A DNA stretch of 64,000 nucleotides from Pseudomonas massiliensis (GCF_000826105.1 NZ_CCYK01000007.1:2262656-2326655); one strand, 5' to 3'; counted from the first letter of the stretch, positions 51,460 through 60,730 are shown. Numbers and translations are program-made. The notes: a model not told the origin generated them from the sequence alone.

Positions 51460-51858
51460 TCATAGCCCTTCGGCACACACAAAGCAGAGCTTGTTGCCCT
51501 CCGGGTCTCGACAATAGGCCCCGTAGTAGTCCGGCGCGTAATGGCGCCGTATGCCCGGAGCCCCTTCGTCACTTCCACCGTGGGCCATGGCAGCGGCCCA
51601 GGCGGCGTCCACCTGGTCGCGGCTGACGCAAGCGAAGCTTACCTGGTTCCCATTGCCAGGCGAGGCTGGCTGGCCGTTGAAGGGCTGTTGGACAAAGAAC
51701 TGCGGCCAGCGCTTGCCGGGAAGCTGCCAGCCCTTGCCAGGCGGCCCGGTATCTTCTTCATCGGGCATGGGCACCAACCCCAGCTCAGTCAGCACGGCCC
51801 CGTAGAACCGAGCGAGACGCTCCAGATCACGGGCTCCCACGATGATGTGTGAGTACAT
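51460..51858 (-). CDS. VOC (glyoxalase/bleomycin-resistance fold) protein
   Basis: The 132 aa protein has the paired beta-alpha-beta-beta-beta modules: MYSHIIVGARDLERLARFYG (with a first metal-ligand candidate His4), FVQQPFNGQPASPGNGNQVS in the middle and YYGAYCRDPEGNKLCFVCAE with a final Glu at the end. Such proteins are typically dimeric metalloenzymes or binding proteins. The substrate is unknown. It converges on nuoN and stands apart from wrbA by 28 bases on the same strand, so a shared transcript from wrbA is possible. Confidence 0.85.
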   Translation of the reverse strand: MYSHIIVGARDLERLARFYGAVLTELGLVPMPDEEDTGPPGKGWQLPGKRWPQFFVQQPFNGQPASPGNGNQVSFACVSRDQVDAAWAAAMAHGGSDEGAPGIRRHYAPDYYGAYCRDPEGNKLCFVCAEGL

Positions 51859-51886
51859 ATCCAGCCCCTCCGGGGGTCAGCACGCC

Positions 51887-52486
51887 TTAGCTGAACAGCT
51901 TGGCAGCCGTCTTGGCGACCAGTTCGCCCTGATGACGGGCGCCTGCCAGTTCGATCTCGCTGGGCTGCCGGCTGCCATCGCCGCTGGCGATGGTAGTGGC
52001 CCCGTAGGGCGCGCCGCCTACGATTTCATCCATGGTCATTTGCCCTTGGTGGCTATAGGGCAAGCCTACGATCACCATCCCGAAGTGCAGCAGGTTGGTG
52101 ATCAGCGAAAACAGCGTGGTTTCCTGGCCTCCATGCTGGCTGGCCGTGGAGGTGAATGCCGCGCCGACTTTCCCATTCAACACGCCCTTGGCCCAGAGTC
52201 CCCCGGCCTGGTCGAGGAAAGCTGCCATCTGGCTGCTGACCCGGCCGAAACGGGTTGGGCTGCCCAGAATGATCGCATCGTAGTTGGCCAAGTCTTGCAC
52301 GCTGGCGATGGGTGCCGCCTGGTCCAGCTTGAAATGAGCCGCCTTGGCCACTTCCGCGGGCGCCGTTTCCGGCACCCGCTTCACATCCACTGTAGCGCCA
52401 GCGGCGCGGGCGCCCTCAGCGATGGCATTGGCCATGGTCTCAATATGCCCATAGGAGGAGTAGTACAGAACGAGAACTTTAGCCAC
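51887..52486 (-). CDS. wrbA: NAD(P)H:quinone oxidoreductase WrbA
   Basis: The 199 aa flavodoxin-like enzyme reduces quinones by two electrons, protecting against semiquinones. LVLYYSSYGHIETMANAIAE binds the FMN phosphate, ILGSPTRFGRVSSQMAAFLD and the TSTASQHGGQETTLFS block contact the isoalloxazine ring. AAGGGAG before GTG at 52486 fixes the start; upstream open codons are ignored. The GTG start may lower yield. Type IV WrbA length (about 198) is normal. Confidence 0.93.
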   Translation of the reverse strand: MAKVLVLYYSSYGHIETMANAIAEGARAAGATVDVKRVPETAPAEVAKAAHFKLDQAAPIASVQDLANYDAIILGSPTRFGRVSSQMAAFLDQAGGLWAKGVLNGKVGAAFTSTASQHGGQETTLFSLITNLLHFGMVIVGLPYSHQGQMTMDEIVGGAPYGATTIASGDGSRQPSEIELAGARHQGELVAKTAAKLFS

Positions 52487-52623
52487 GGTGATGCTCCCTT
52501 GTGTCGCCGCGTCGACATGACACGGCTCATCAACTTCGCATAGCCTGGGACAGGTTAAAAACAAGTTGATTCGAAGGGTTTGATCGAAGCGCTGGATCTA
52601 CCGCAGCGCCTCGCCTCTGCGGG

Positions 52624-54516
52624 TCAGGTCGTCGGCGGCCTGGCCGGCTGGGTGGGGCTGGCGTACTGGGGCTTGAGATGGCCATTCTGATCGAGCAGCC
52701 AGGCATCCAGTACCTCGCGCACCACCGGCCCGGCCACACGGCCTCCGGCTTCGCCGTTTTCGATCATTACCGCCACGACTATCCTTGGGTTTTCCGCTGG
52801 GGCGAAGCCGACGAACAGGGCATTGTCGCGGTTACGCTCCAAGGTTTTCTCACGGTTGTAGCGCTCGCCCTGGCGTATGGCGACCACCTGGGCGGTACCG
52901 CTTTTACCGGCGATGCGATATTGAGCGCCAGCCGCCGACTGCCGCGCAATTCCGCGAGGATCGTGCAATACCGCCTGCATCCCTCGGTTCACCTGTTCCC
53001 ACTCGCCCTGGTCGCGCAGCACGATGTTGGGCATGGGGTTGCTGTCCACGGGCGGCTCGCCGCCGACGCTTTCGGCCAAATGCGGGCGGCGCCACACGCC
53101 CTTGCTGGCAATCAGGGAGGTGGCCTGGGCCAACTGCAAGGGCGTGACCTGCATGTACCCCTGGCCGATGCCGAGTATAAGGGTTTCACCCGGGAACCAG
53201 GGCTGGCGGCGGGTGGCTCGTTTCCATTGCTCCGACGGCATCAAGCCTGGCGCTTCCTCGAACATGTCCAGGGACACCTTCTGGCCGATGCCGAAGCGGC
53301 TCAGGTAATCGTGCAAGCGATCGATGCCCAGGCGATGAGCCGTTTCATAGAAGTAGGTATCGTTCGAGCGCATGATGGCCGCATACAGGTCTACCCAGCC
53401 ATCTCCGCTGCGATTCCAGTTGCGGTACTTGTGGTCGTAGTTGGGCAACTCATAGTAGCCGGGGTCGAATACCCGCGTGCCAGGGGTGATTACCCCGCTG
53501 TCCAGGCCGGCGATGGCCACCTCCGGCTTGATGGTCGAGCCGGGGGCATACAGGCCGCGCAACACACGATTGAACAGGGGCCGGTCGATCGAATCGCGCA
53601 GGGCTGTGTATTGCTTGTAGCCGATTCCGGTGACGAACAGGTTAGGGTCGAAGCTGGGCTCGCTGACCATGGCCAGTACATCGCCGTTCTGCGGGTCCAG
53701 CGCCACGATTGCGCCCCGCCGCCCGTTCAAGGCCTTCTCGGCCGCCAGTTGCAGGTTCGCATCCAGGGTCAGGGTAATGTTCTTGCCCGCTATCGGGTCT
53801 GTATGGCGCAGGACGCGCATCACCCTGCCCTGGGCATTGGTTTCCACTTCCTCGAAGCCGACATGGCCATGCAAGGCACTCTCGTAGAAGCGCTCCACCC
53901 CCGTCTTGCCTACCGACTGGGTGCCCCGGTATTCGACCGGGTCCAGCACCTTGGCTTCCTTTTCGTTGATGCGCCCAACGTAGCCCAGGGAATGCGCGAA
54001 CGCTTCGCCCAAGGGATACTCACGGACGAACTGAGCCTCCACGTCGATCCCTGGCAGCAGAAACTGATTCACTGCAATGAGCGCGATCTGTTCTTCTGTC
54101 AGTTCATACATGAGCGTGACCGGTTCGAAAGGATGCCTGGCCCGGCGAAGATCCTTGTCGAACTCATGGCGCTGCTCCTCGGGCAGGTGCAAGACGTTCA
54201 CCAGTGCATCCAGCACAGTGGGGGTATCGCCGGCCCGCTCCCGCGTCAGGGTCAAGTTGAAGCTGGGGCGGTTGTTAGCCAGCACCACGCCGTTGCGATC
54301 GTAGATCAGGCCGCGTTCAGGCGGGATAGGCAACACATGCACTCGGTTGTTTTCGGAGATGGTCGAGTGGTAGTCGTATTGGACCACCTGAAGGAAATAC
54401 AGGCGGGCGATCAGCGCAAGGGCCAACCCCAGTACCAAGACAGCGCAGGCGACCAGCCGCCCGTTGACCAGCCGCTGTTCTTTGTCGTGGTCCTTCAGGG
54501 GTATGGGATCTGGCAT
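52624..54516 (-). CDS. mrdA: Penicillin-binding protein 2 paralogue (peptidoglycan transpeptidase)
   Basis: The 630 aa class B PBP has a single N-terminal span (about 20-42), a dimerisation domain with IPPERGLIYDRNGVVLANNR, then a transpeptidase domain. Active-site motifs are S327-T-I-K330, S383-N-D and K537-SGT. It is complete and should cross-link side-wall peptidoglycan with RodA. The locus lacks rodA, rlpA or mltB, which normally accompany the main mrdA, so it is likely a second copy. An AI-2E family permease gene follows upstream with a long hairpin between them. Confidence 0.9.
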   Translation of the reverse strand: MPDPIPLKDHDKEQRLVNGRLVACAVLVLGLALALIARLYFLQVVQYDYHSTISENNRVHVLPIPPERGLIYDRNGVVLANNRPSFNLTLTRERAGDTPTVLDALVNVLHLPEEQRHEFDKDLRRARHPFEPVTLMYELTEEQIALIAVNQFLLPGIDVEAQFVREYPLGEAFAHSLGYVGRINEKEAKVLDPVEYRGTQSVGKTGVERFYESALHGHVGFEEVETNAQGRVMRVLRHTDPIAGKNITLTLDANLQLAAEKALNGRRGAIVALDPQNGDVLAMVSEPSFDPNLFVTGIGYKQYTALRDSIDRPLFNRVLRGLYAPGSTIKPEVAIAGLDSGVITPGTRVFDPGYYELPNYDHKYRNWNRSGDGWVDLYAAIMRSNDTYFYETAHRLGIDRLHDYLSRFGIGQKVSLDMFEEAPGLMPSEQWKRATRRQPWFPGETLILGIGQGYMQVTPLQLAQATSLIASKGVWRRPHLAESVGGEPPVDSNPMPNIVLRDQGEWEQVNRGMQAVLHDPRGIARQSAAGAQYRIAGKSGTAQVVAIRQGERYNREKTLERNRDNALFVGFAPAENPRIVVAVMIENGEAGGRVAGPVVREVLDAWLLDQNGHLKPQYASPTQPARPPTT

Positions 54517-54534
54517 CGGTAACGCTCGTGTGAA

Positions 54535-54573
54535 CCTATCGAAACGTCCGCCCGCGGCGGGGCGTTCGATAGG
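54535..54573. repeat. Long near-perfect hairpin between mrdA and the AI-2E gene
   Basis: CCTATCGA-A-ACG-TCCGCCC on the left pairs with GGCGGGG-CGT-TCGATAGG on the right, about 17 pairs with a one-base bulge and a GC loop. It lies 18 bases upstream of the mrdA start and 12 after the AI-2E stop, so it may end that transcript or hide the mrdA ribosome site. T-rich DNA is poor on both sides. Confidence 0.6.
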
Positions 54574-54585
54574 CTCTTAACGCAA

Positions 54586-55662
54586 TTACCGAGGCAGGTC
54601 AGGGGGCAACTGTACAGTGGGGCGGTCGCCGACGAAGATGCTCCAGGTGGAGACGAACAATGCCGCGATCAGCGGGCCGATCACGAAGCCGTTGAGCCCG
54701 AAGACGGCCAAGCCCCCAAGGGTGGAGATCAGCACCAGGTAATCCGGCAGCTTGGTGTCCTTGCCGACCAGGATAGGGCGCAGCACGTTGTCCACCAGGC
54801 CAATGACGAACACCCCGTAGAGGGTGAGCACCACGCCGCGCCACATCTCGCCGTCGAGCATGAAGTAGGCCGCTACCGGCGCCCATACTACCCCAGCACC
54901 TACGGCCGGCAATAATGAAAGAAATGCCATCAATACTGCCCACAGCAGTGCGCTCGGTATGTCGAGAATCCAGAAGATCAACCCGCCCAGCGCGCCCTGG
55001 GACACGGCCACGAGCATGTTGCCCTTGACCGTAGCGCGCACTACCCGGGTGAACTTGAGCTGCAGGCGGCGCTTCTGCGGCTCGGCCAATGGCACGGCCA
55101 GGCGCATCTTGCGCACCAGTTCGGGCCCATCGCGCAGAAAGAAAAACACCAGGTAAAGCATCACCCCGAAACTGACGATGAAGTCGAGCGTGCCCTGGCC
55201 GAAGCTGAAGGCTTGCGAGGTCAGCGCCTCGCTGCCTTGCATGGCCCTGGCTGCCACTTTTTCCCGCAGGCTGTCCAGGTTACCCATGCCCATGCGGTCC
55301 AGCAGGCTCTGAACGCCGTTGGGCAAGGCATGCTTGAAATGGGTGACATAGCTGGCAACGTCGATCTCTCCGTTCTGGACGGCTTTGTATAGCGCGGTAC
55401 CCTCCTGTACCAACAGTGCGCTGATGATGATCACTGGCAATACGGCGACCAACACACAGATGGCCAGGGTGATCACAGAGGTAACATTGCGAGGCCACTT
55501 GTACCGTTGGATCAGTTTGCGCTGCAGTGGCGCGAAAAGAATACCCAGGATGATGGCCCAGAAGACCGCCCCGTAATACGGCAGGAGGATCCAGATGAAA
55601 GCGAGGGTGACCAATACAAGCAAAACCAGCAGCGTCTTGTATTGCAGTGTGTTTTCGTTCAT
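54586..55662 (-). CDS. AI-2E family transporter (PerM/YdiK-like)
   Basis: The 358 aa membrane protein has an N-terminal pair of spans, two in the middle (about 63-85 and 155-175) and a C-terminal cluster (about 215-340), with a long cytoplasmic-type helix between. FFFLRDGPELVRKMR and FALLAVLMA-type LLPAVGAGVVWAPVA, plus DNVLRPILVGKDTKLPDYLV, are signatures of this family. Members export autoinducer-2 in some species and act as Na+/H+ antiporters or unknown transporters in others. Substrate unknown. Confidence 0.88.
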   Translation of the reverse strand: MNENTLQYKTLLVLLVLVTLAFIWILLPYYGAVFWAIILGILFAPLQRKLIQRYKWPRNVTSVITLAICVLVAVLPVIIISALLVQEGTALYKAVQNGEIDVASYVTHFKHALPNGVQSLLDRMGMGNLDSLREKVAARAMQGSEALTSQAFSFGQGTLDFIVSFGVMLYLVFFFLRDGPELVRKMRLAVPLAEPQKRRLQLKFTRVVRATVKGNMLVAVSQGALGGLIFWILDIPSALLWAVLMAFLSLLPAVGAGVVWAPVAAYFMLDGEMWRGVVLTLYGVFVIGLVDNVLRPILVGKDTKLPDYLVLISTLGGLAVFGLNGFVIGPLIAALFVSTWSIFVGDRPTVQLPPDLPR

Positions 55663-55752
55663 GCGCGTTCCGTCGTGGCAAGCAGGGCGCCCCGTCTGGA
55701 GCGCCTGCTGCTTAGGCCGACAACGGCACGGTAAGTGCCATGGAACTCGCTG

Positions 55753-57432
55753 TTAGATGCGGAATTGTGAGACCAGTCGCCCCAGGCCTTGGCCCAGCGC
55801 CGCCAGCTGACGCGCGGTTTCAGCACCCTGGCGGGTTTCGTCGGCCACCTGATCCACCGCGCCGGCGATCTGATGCACGCTGCGGTTGATCTCCTCGACG
55901 ACCGCGGTCTGCTCTTCGGCGGCGGTAGCGATCTGGGCGTTCATGTTGCTGATGGTTGCAATAAGGTGCCCCATCGCGTCCAGGGAACGACCGGCCTCGT
56001 TGGCGCGGGTGCTGGTACCCTCCCCGGCTTCGCTGGAACGCCGCATGGCTTCCACCGCGTCGCGGGTACCTTTTTCCAGGCGGTCGATCATGCCCTGGAT
56101 TTCCTGGGTGCTTTGCTGGGTCCGGCTCGCCAGGGCGCGCACTTCGTCAGCCACTACGGCGAAGCCGCGACCTGCCTCGCCAGCGCGCGCCGCCTCGATG
56201 GCCGCGTTCAAGGCCAGCAGGTTGGTTTGCTCGGCAATGGAGCGGATCACCCCTAGCACACTGACGATGGAACGGACTTCGTTCTGCAAGGTGTCCAACG
56301 AGTTGCCGCTGAGCTGGATGTCGGCGATCAGCGAATGGATCTGCGCAACGCTGCCATCGACCACCACCTTGGCCTGACGGCCTTCCTCATCGGTCTCCAG
56401 GGCTGCGGTCGCCGCACCCTGAGCACTGCGGGCCACTTCCTGGGCGGCACCGGACATCTCATTCACCGCTGTGGCCACCTGGTCGGTTTCCTGCCGCTGG
56501 CGCTCCATGGCACGCTCTGAACGCTGAGCCTGGTCTGCTACATCGCTGACCAGACCGGTCAGTTGGCCGGTCATGTCGGCGATCTGCCGTACCAGGCCAT
56601 GGATTTTCTCGGCGAAACGGTTGAATGAGCCTGCCAGGGCGCCCAGCTCATCCTGGCTGGTAACCGGCAGCCGACGCGTAAGGTCACCTTCACCGGCGGC
56701 GATGTCATCCAGGCTTTGCTTCATCAACGATAGCGGACGAAGGATATTGCGTGCCAGCAGCAAGCCGATCACCGCGATGATGGCCAACAGCACAACGGCG
56801 ATGCCGACGATGCTCATCAGCAGGTCGAGGGTACGCAGGTGTACCGCCTCGCGCACCTGCTCGAGCTGGGCGTCAATGCCATCAAGATTCACCGCGGTGC
56901 CAATGACCATGTCCCACTTGGGCAAGTATTCGGAGTAGGCCAGCTTGGGCACCAGCTGCTGAGTACCAGGCAGGGTCGAGGAGTAATTCACGAAGTGGGT
57001 ACCGCTCTTGCCGACGTTGACCAGTTCGCGGTTAACGTAGACACCGTTGGGATCTTTTGCGTCGATGAAGCTTTTGCCGACACCTTCGCTGCTGTTGCCC
57101 TTGAACAACCGCACCGCCTGACCGTCGTAACCGAAGAAATAGCCATCGGTGCCATAGGTGACCTGGGACAGCATCTGAATGACCTGAGCACGCGGGGCGG
57201 GATCGCCTGGCGTCGCGGCATCGTACACCGGCTTGACTGTCCCCAGTGCAATGGCAACGAAGTTCTGCAGAGAGGTACGGGCATCCTGCAAGTACCGCTC
57301 TCGGGTTTCCTGCACTTCCTGCGCCGCCTGCTGGCGAAGGATGTAGAGGGTGAACAGGCTGATGATAAGGGCGAACAGGACCACCGGAACGATGGCGACG
57401 GACAGGACCTTGCCTTTCAAGCTAAGGCGCAT
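55753..57432 (-). CDS. Methyl-accepting chemotaxis protein with sCache domain
   Basis: The 559 aa receptor has a first span (about 7-30), a periplasmic single-Cache domain (about 35-190, with YGTDGYFFGYDG and KWDMVIGTAVNLD), a second span (about 205-230), HAMP (ILRPLSLMKQSLDDIAAGEG) and a signalling domain. The CheA/CheW-contact tip is EQTNLLALNAAIEAARAGEA followed by GRGFAVVADEVRALA. MRLSLKGK at 57432 is taken as start; an in-frame GTG 12 bases earlier is also possible. The ligand is unknown; sCache_2 receptors often bind organic acids or similar small molecules. No CheR-docking pentapeptide ends the protein. Confidence 0.93.
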   Translation of the reverse strand: MRLSLKGKVLSVAIVPVVLFALIISLFTLYILRQQAAQEVQETRERYLQDARTSLQNFVAIALGTVKPVYDAATPGDPAPRAQVIQMLSQVTYGTDGYFFGYDGQAVRLFKGNSSEGVGKSFIDAKDPNGVYVNRELVNVGKSGTHFVNYSSTLPGTQQLVPKLAYSEYLPKWDMVIGTAVNLDGIDAQLEQVREAVHLRTLDLLMSIVGIAVVLLAIIAVIGLLLARNILRPLSLMKQSLDDIAAGEGDLTRRLPVTSQDELGALAGSFNRFAEKIHGLVRQIADMTGQLTGLVSDVADQAQRSERAMERQRQETDQVATAVNEMSGAAQEVARSAQGAATAALETDEEGRQAKVVVDGSVAQIHSLIADIQLSGNSLDTLQNEVRSIVSVLGVIRSIAEQTNLLALNAAIEAARAGEAGRGFAVVADEVRALASRTQQSTQEIQGMIDRLEKGTRDAVEAMRRSSEAGEGTSTRANEAGRSLDAMGHLIATISNMNAQIATAAEEQTAVVEEINRSVHQIAGAVDQVADETRQGAETARQLAALGQGLGRLVSQFRI

Positions 57433-57483
57433 GGCGAATCTCACGGGCAGAGGATGAATACCTGCCTTATCGGCCGTTTGCGT

Positions 57484-58806
57484 TCAAAGTTGAGCCCTGG
57501 AACGGTTCGGTAGGGTCACGCTTACTCGCAGGCCTCCTGAGACGCTGCTGCCCAGAACAAGACGCCCATGGCAGGCATCGACGATATCCCGCACGATGCC
57601 CAGGCCCAGGCCATGCCCCATGGCGGTTTCATCCAGGCGCTCCCCTCGAGCCAACACCTGCTCCCGTACCGCCGGAGCGATACCTGGCCCGTCGTCTTCG
57701 ACGTCGATATTGTAGCCCTCTGGATTGGCTGAAAGCGTCAGGCAGACCTGGCTATCACCCCATTTGCAGGCGTTGTCCAACAGGTTACCCAGCATCTCCA
57801 GGACATCTTCCCTGTCCCAGGGCAATACCAAGGCGGGTGGACTTATCCATTTCATGCTCAGGTGGTTGCCATGAATGGACTGCAGTGTGGCGAACAGCCC
57901 TGGTAATTCGGCGTCGCAATCGAAAGGAACCCCGGGAAGCGCCTCTCCTGCCAGACGCGCCCGGCTCAGCTCCTTGTCGAGCCGCGCTTGCACTTGCGTC
58001 AACTGTTCGAGCATGGCGGCGCGCAGGACGGGATCGGCGTCCAGGCGGGGGCCGTTGACTTGGCTGAAGAGCACGGCCAGGGGAGTCTTCAGGGCATGCC
58101 CCATATTGCCCAGGGCCGTACGGGCTTTATGCAGGCTGTCTTCGGTGTGGGCCTGCAGATGGTTTATCTGGTCGATCAGCGGGGTCAATTCCAAGGGAGC
58201 GGCGAGCTGCAACTGGCTGCGCTCGCCACGCTGAAGCTGCGCCAGCTGAATGCGCGTCATCTCGAGCGGCCGCAGCGCGCGCTTGAGCATCCAGCGCTGC
58301 AAGCCAAGCAACAGGACCAGCAACGTCACGCCCACCACGCCCCCCCAATAGCGCACACGGTCGAAGCTTTCATGTATCGGAGTGTAATCCTGGCCCACCG
58401 TGATGGAGATGGAAGATCCGAGTCGTCGGTAGTCCGAGCGCAGCAGGATCAACTCCTGATTGTCAGGACCAGGCGCCCGTGAAAGCCCGGGCTGGGCAGG
58501 CGCAGGCAACTGGGCATCCCAAAGCGATCGTGAACGCAATTGGCGCCCCGGAAGGTTTATTTCGTAGTAATAACCGGAAAACGCGCGTTGATAGGCCGGC
58601 AGGGCGCGCTCTTCCAGCAGCCCTATCTCGCCTTGCTCCCGTACCAGGGCAAGCAGCAAGGTTTCGCTCTGGCTACGCAGATTGTTGGCCAGGTAGGCTT
58701 CGATCCCTTTCTCGAAGAGCCATAATCCCGCCTGGGCGAAAGCCAGCCCCCCAACCGCTAGCACGCCAAGCAACCCAATACTGAGCCGTGCCTGTAAGGA
58801 CCTCAT
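57484..58806 (-). CDS. Sensor histidine kinase with periplasmic RExxE motif (BqsS/CarS candidate)
   Basis: The 440 aa kinase has two spans (about 10-30 and 155-172) around a periplasmic domain of about 125 residues. HAMP follows, then the H-box GNMGHALKTP with H237, an N-box DNACKWGDS and G-boxes DDGPGI and GHGLGLGI. The periplasmic part contains R56-E-Q-G-E60, the RExxE pattern implicated in Fe(II) sensing by BqsS of P. aeruginosa. Gene order (sensor, regulator, PepSY protein between nuo and queD) also suits the bqs/car locus. The start overlaps the regulator stop. The ligand remains inference. Confidence 0.85.
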   Translation of the reverse strand: MRSLQARLSIGLLGVLAVGGLAFAQAGLWLFEKGIEAYLANNLRSQSETLLLALVREQGEIGLLEERALPAYQRAFSGYYYEINLPGRQLRSRSLWDAQLPAPAQPGLSRAPGPDNQELILLRSDYRRLGSSISITVGQDYTPIHESFDRVRYWGGVVGVTLLVLLLGLQRWMLKRALRPLEMTRIQLAQLQRGERSQLQLAAPLELTPLIDQINHLQAHTEDSLHKARTALGNMGHALKTPLAVLFSQVNGPRLDADPVLRAAMLEQLTQVQARLDKELSRARLAGEALPGVPFDCDAELPGLFATLQSIHGNHLSMKWISPPALVLPWDREDVLEMLGNLLDNACKWGDSQVCLTLSANPEGYNIDVEDDGPGIAPAVREQVLARGERLDETAMGHGLGLGIVRDIVDACHGRLVLGSSVSGGLRVSVTLPNRSRAQL

Positions 58807-59471
58807 TCTCTGACGCAGCCAAAGCAGTAGCCTTGCCCGCGCCGGGTTTCGATGATCTCTCGCCCTAGCTTGGCGCGCAGATGGTTGACGTGGACTTCAA
58901 GCACGTTGGAATTGCGCTCGGTCTCTCCGTCATACAAGTGATCGGACAGGCGGCTTTTAGAAAGTATCTGCCCCGGATGCAGCATGAAGTAGCGCAGCAG
59001 CCGAAATTCGGCGGCTTTCAGGTTGACTGGGCCGCTGGGGGTCGACACCGACTGCGTGGCTTCGTCCAGCGTCAGGCCGCCAGCTTGCAATCGAGGCTGA
59101 TTCGCTACCCCTTTGGAACGTCGGACCAAAGACTGCAACCGCAGCAGAAGCTCTTCGGGATGGAAGGGTTTATTGAGGTAATCATCTGCGCCGGCCTTGA
59201 GCCCCTCGATCCGCTCCGCCCAGGACCCTCGGGCTGTCAGTACGAGCACAGGCAGGGTCGAGCCGTGGGCCCGCCAGGTTGAAAGTACCTGCAAGCCTGG
59301 TATCCCAGGCAAGCCCAGGTCCAGGATCGCGCAATCATAAGGTTCGGTCTGGCCTTGCGCCAGAGCGTCTCGGCCGTCGCTCAGCCAGTCCACCGCATAC
59401 CCTTGCTTCTTCAGGAGTGCAAGCAACTCATCAGCCAAGGGGACCGAATCTTCCACCAATAGCAACCGCAT
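58803..59471 (-). CDS. OmpR-family response regulator (BqsR/CarR candidate)
   Basis: The 222 aa protein has a receiver (about 1-115) with phospho-acceptor D51 (AILDLGLPG), T79 and K101 (YLNKPF), and a winged helix-turn-helix (about 125-220) ending NVLEVHVNHLRAKLGREIIE. It lies between the PepSY gene and its kinase with a four-base overlap. The DNA site is unknown; a direct repeat TTAAG-type box is expected if it is BqsR, but none was found near 59800-59900 by eye. Confidence 0.93.
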   Translation of the reverse strand: MRLLLVEDSVPLADELLALLKKQGYAVDWLSDGRDALAQGQTEPYDCAILDLGLPGIPGLQVLSTWRAHGSTLPVLVLTARGSWAERIEGLKAGADDYLNKPFHPEELLLRLQSLVRRSKGVANQPRLQAGGLTLDEATQSVSTPSGPVNLKAAEFRLLRYFMLHPGQILSKSRLSDHLYDGETERNSNVLEVHVNHLRAKLGREIIETRRGQGYCFGCVRE

Positions 59472-59777
59472 TCAGTCATCGTCCTTATCTTCAAGCAGGT
59501 CACCGGTTACCGCATTGAACTCCAGCTCCCTGACTCGCCCGTCCGGTAGCAGGATCTCGAATTCATATCGGTACCCACCGTGCTCCTGCTCCAGTTCCGC
59601 CTCCAGCAGGACACCACCAGGGTATCCTGCCAAGGCTTTATCCAGCAGTGACTCCAAGGGCAGGATGGCACCTGACTGGCGTAATCGAAGTGCTTCATCC
59701 TGGTTCAGGTCTCGAGCCACAAGGCCAGTCGAGGCGAGCATTGACAACATCCAACCCGCTGCACGCAGCACAGACAT
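59472..59777 (-). CDS. Small PepSY-domain periplasmic protein
   Basis: The 101 aa protein has a signal peptide (about 1-20, SVLRAAGWMLSMLASTGLVA) and one PepSY unit: LPLESLLDKALAGYPGGVLL, then EHGGYRYEFEILLPDGRVRE and FNAVTGDLLEDKDDD. GGAG seven bases before ATG 59777 fixes the start. Its stop abuts the regulator start. Small PepSY proteins beside two-component systems are common, and the acidic tail DKDDD could bind metal ions. It is the first gene of the operon. Confidence 0.85.
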   Translation of the reverse strand: MSVLRAAGWMLSMLASTGLVARDLNQDEALRLRQSGAILPLESLLDKALAGYPGGVLLEAELEQEHGGYRYEFEILLPDGRVRELEFNAVTGDLLEDKDDD

Positions 59778-59960
59778 CTTCACTCCTTCAAGGGTTCGCC
59801 TCGGCTGCTGAAGTTCAGAGCCGGATCGCTGCCTGGACGGCAACGCGCTACCGCTGACTTTAGGATATCGCCCTTAAACCAGGCTGAATCCAGGAGCCTG
59901 CACCGGGGCATCTGGATACTGGTAAGATGGCGCATTATCTTTTTGCTGGGTGTCTAGCGC

Positions 59961-60317
59961 GTGGAAATTTTCAAAGAGTTCACCTTCGAATCGGCGCATA
60001 AGTTGCCGAACGTCCCTGAAGGCCACAAGTGCGGGCGCCTGCACGGCCACTCATTCAAGGTCGGCATTCATCTATCCGGGCCTGTGGACCCTCATACAGG
60101 CTGGATTCGTGACTTTTCCGAGATCAAGGCGATTTTCAAACCCATTTACGACCGCCTCGACCATAACTACCTGAACGAGATTCCTGGTCTGGAAAACCCA
60201 ACCAGCGAGAATCTTGCAGTATGGATCTGGGACGAACTCAAGCCTCTACTACCTGAGTTGAGCAAGGTTCGCATACACGAGACCTGCACCAGCGGCTGCG
60301 AATACAGCGGCAACTGA
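59961..60317 (+). CDS. queD: 6-carboxy-tetrahydropterin synthase QueD
   Basis: The 118 aa enzyme converts dihydroneopterin triphosphate into 6-carboxy-tetrahydropterin on the way to queuosine in tRNA. The zinc ligands H13, H28 and H30 and catalytic C24 are present (ESAHKLP, GHKCGRLHGHSF). The C-terminal HETCTSGCEYSG is typical. The GTG start is used since the frame has no earlier codon. It stands alone and convergent with the rRNA operon; 140 bases after it hold no gene. Confidence 0.94.
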   Translation: MEIFKEFTFESAHKLPNVPEGHKCGRLHGHSFKVGIHLSGPVDPHTGWIRDFSEIKAIFKPIYDRLDHNYLNEIPGLENPTSENLAVWIWDELKPLLPELSKVRIHETCTSGCEYSGN

Positions 60318-60454
60318 ACTATGACTTGAGCACGAACTGCCTCACCAAGGGCTGGTTGGCTCTTGGTCGAGGCTTCGAGCAATACGTGTGGGAGCTGAAT
60401 CTGTGCACTTGAAGCCTGTGACTCGACGCGTGCCGTTTCAGATGCGAAAAAGAC

Positions 60455-60487
60455 AAAACCCCTGATCGCGATGCGACCAGGGGTTTT
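60455..60487 (-). terminator. Terminator of the rRNA operon
   Basis: On the minus strand AAAACCCCTGGTCGCA.. and TGATC..GGGGTTTT arms form a strong hairpin ending in TTTTGTC, 11 bases after the 5S gene. Confidence 0.85.
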
Positions 60488-60497
60488 GGGAATGAAT

Positions 60498-60613
60498 CTT
60501 GACGATGACCTACTCTCACATGGGGAAGCCCCACACTACCATCGGCGATGCGTCGTTTCACTGCTGAGTTCGGGATGGGATCAGGTGGTTCCAACGCTCT
60601 ATGGTCGTCAAGA
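60498..60613 (-). rRNA. rrf: 5S ribosomal RNA
   Basis: Minus strand: CTTGACGACCATAGAGCG pairs at the ends with GGTCATCGTCAAG, and the conserved CCCGAACTCAG and CGCCGATGGTAGTG blocks lie between. The length is about 116 bases. End positions are by pairing and may shift by a base or two. Confidence 0.95.
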
Positions 60614-60730
60614 AATTCGGTAGCTGCCTCGTTTGCACGGTGCAGCGAATCTGGGTATGTGTGTTTGTGATGGCGAACTTTCGGTGTTGCCTTCGCGTTC
60701 TGCCCTTGGGCAGATTGCTTGGGTGTTATA

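Noticed and set aside
52678..54522. A 614-codon plus-strand frame opposite mrdA
   Set aside because: Antisense of the PBP2 gene with intact active-site motifs.
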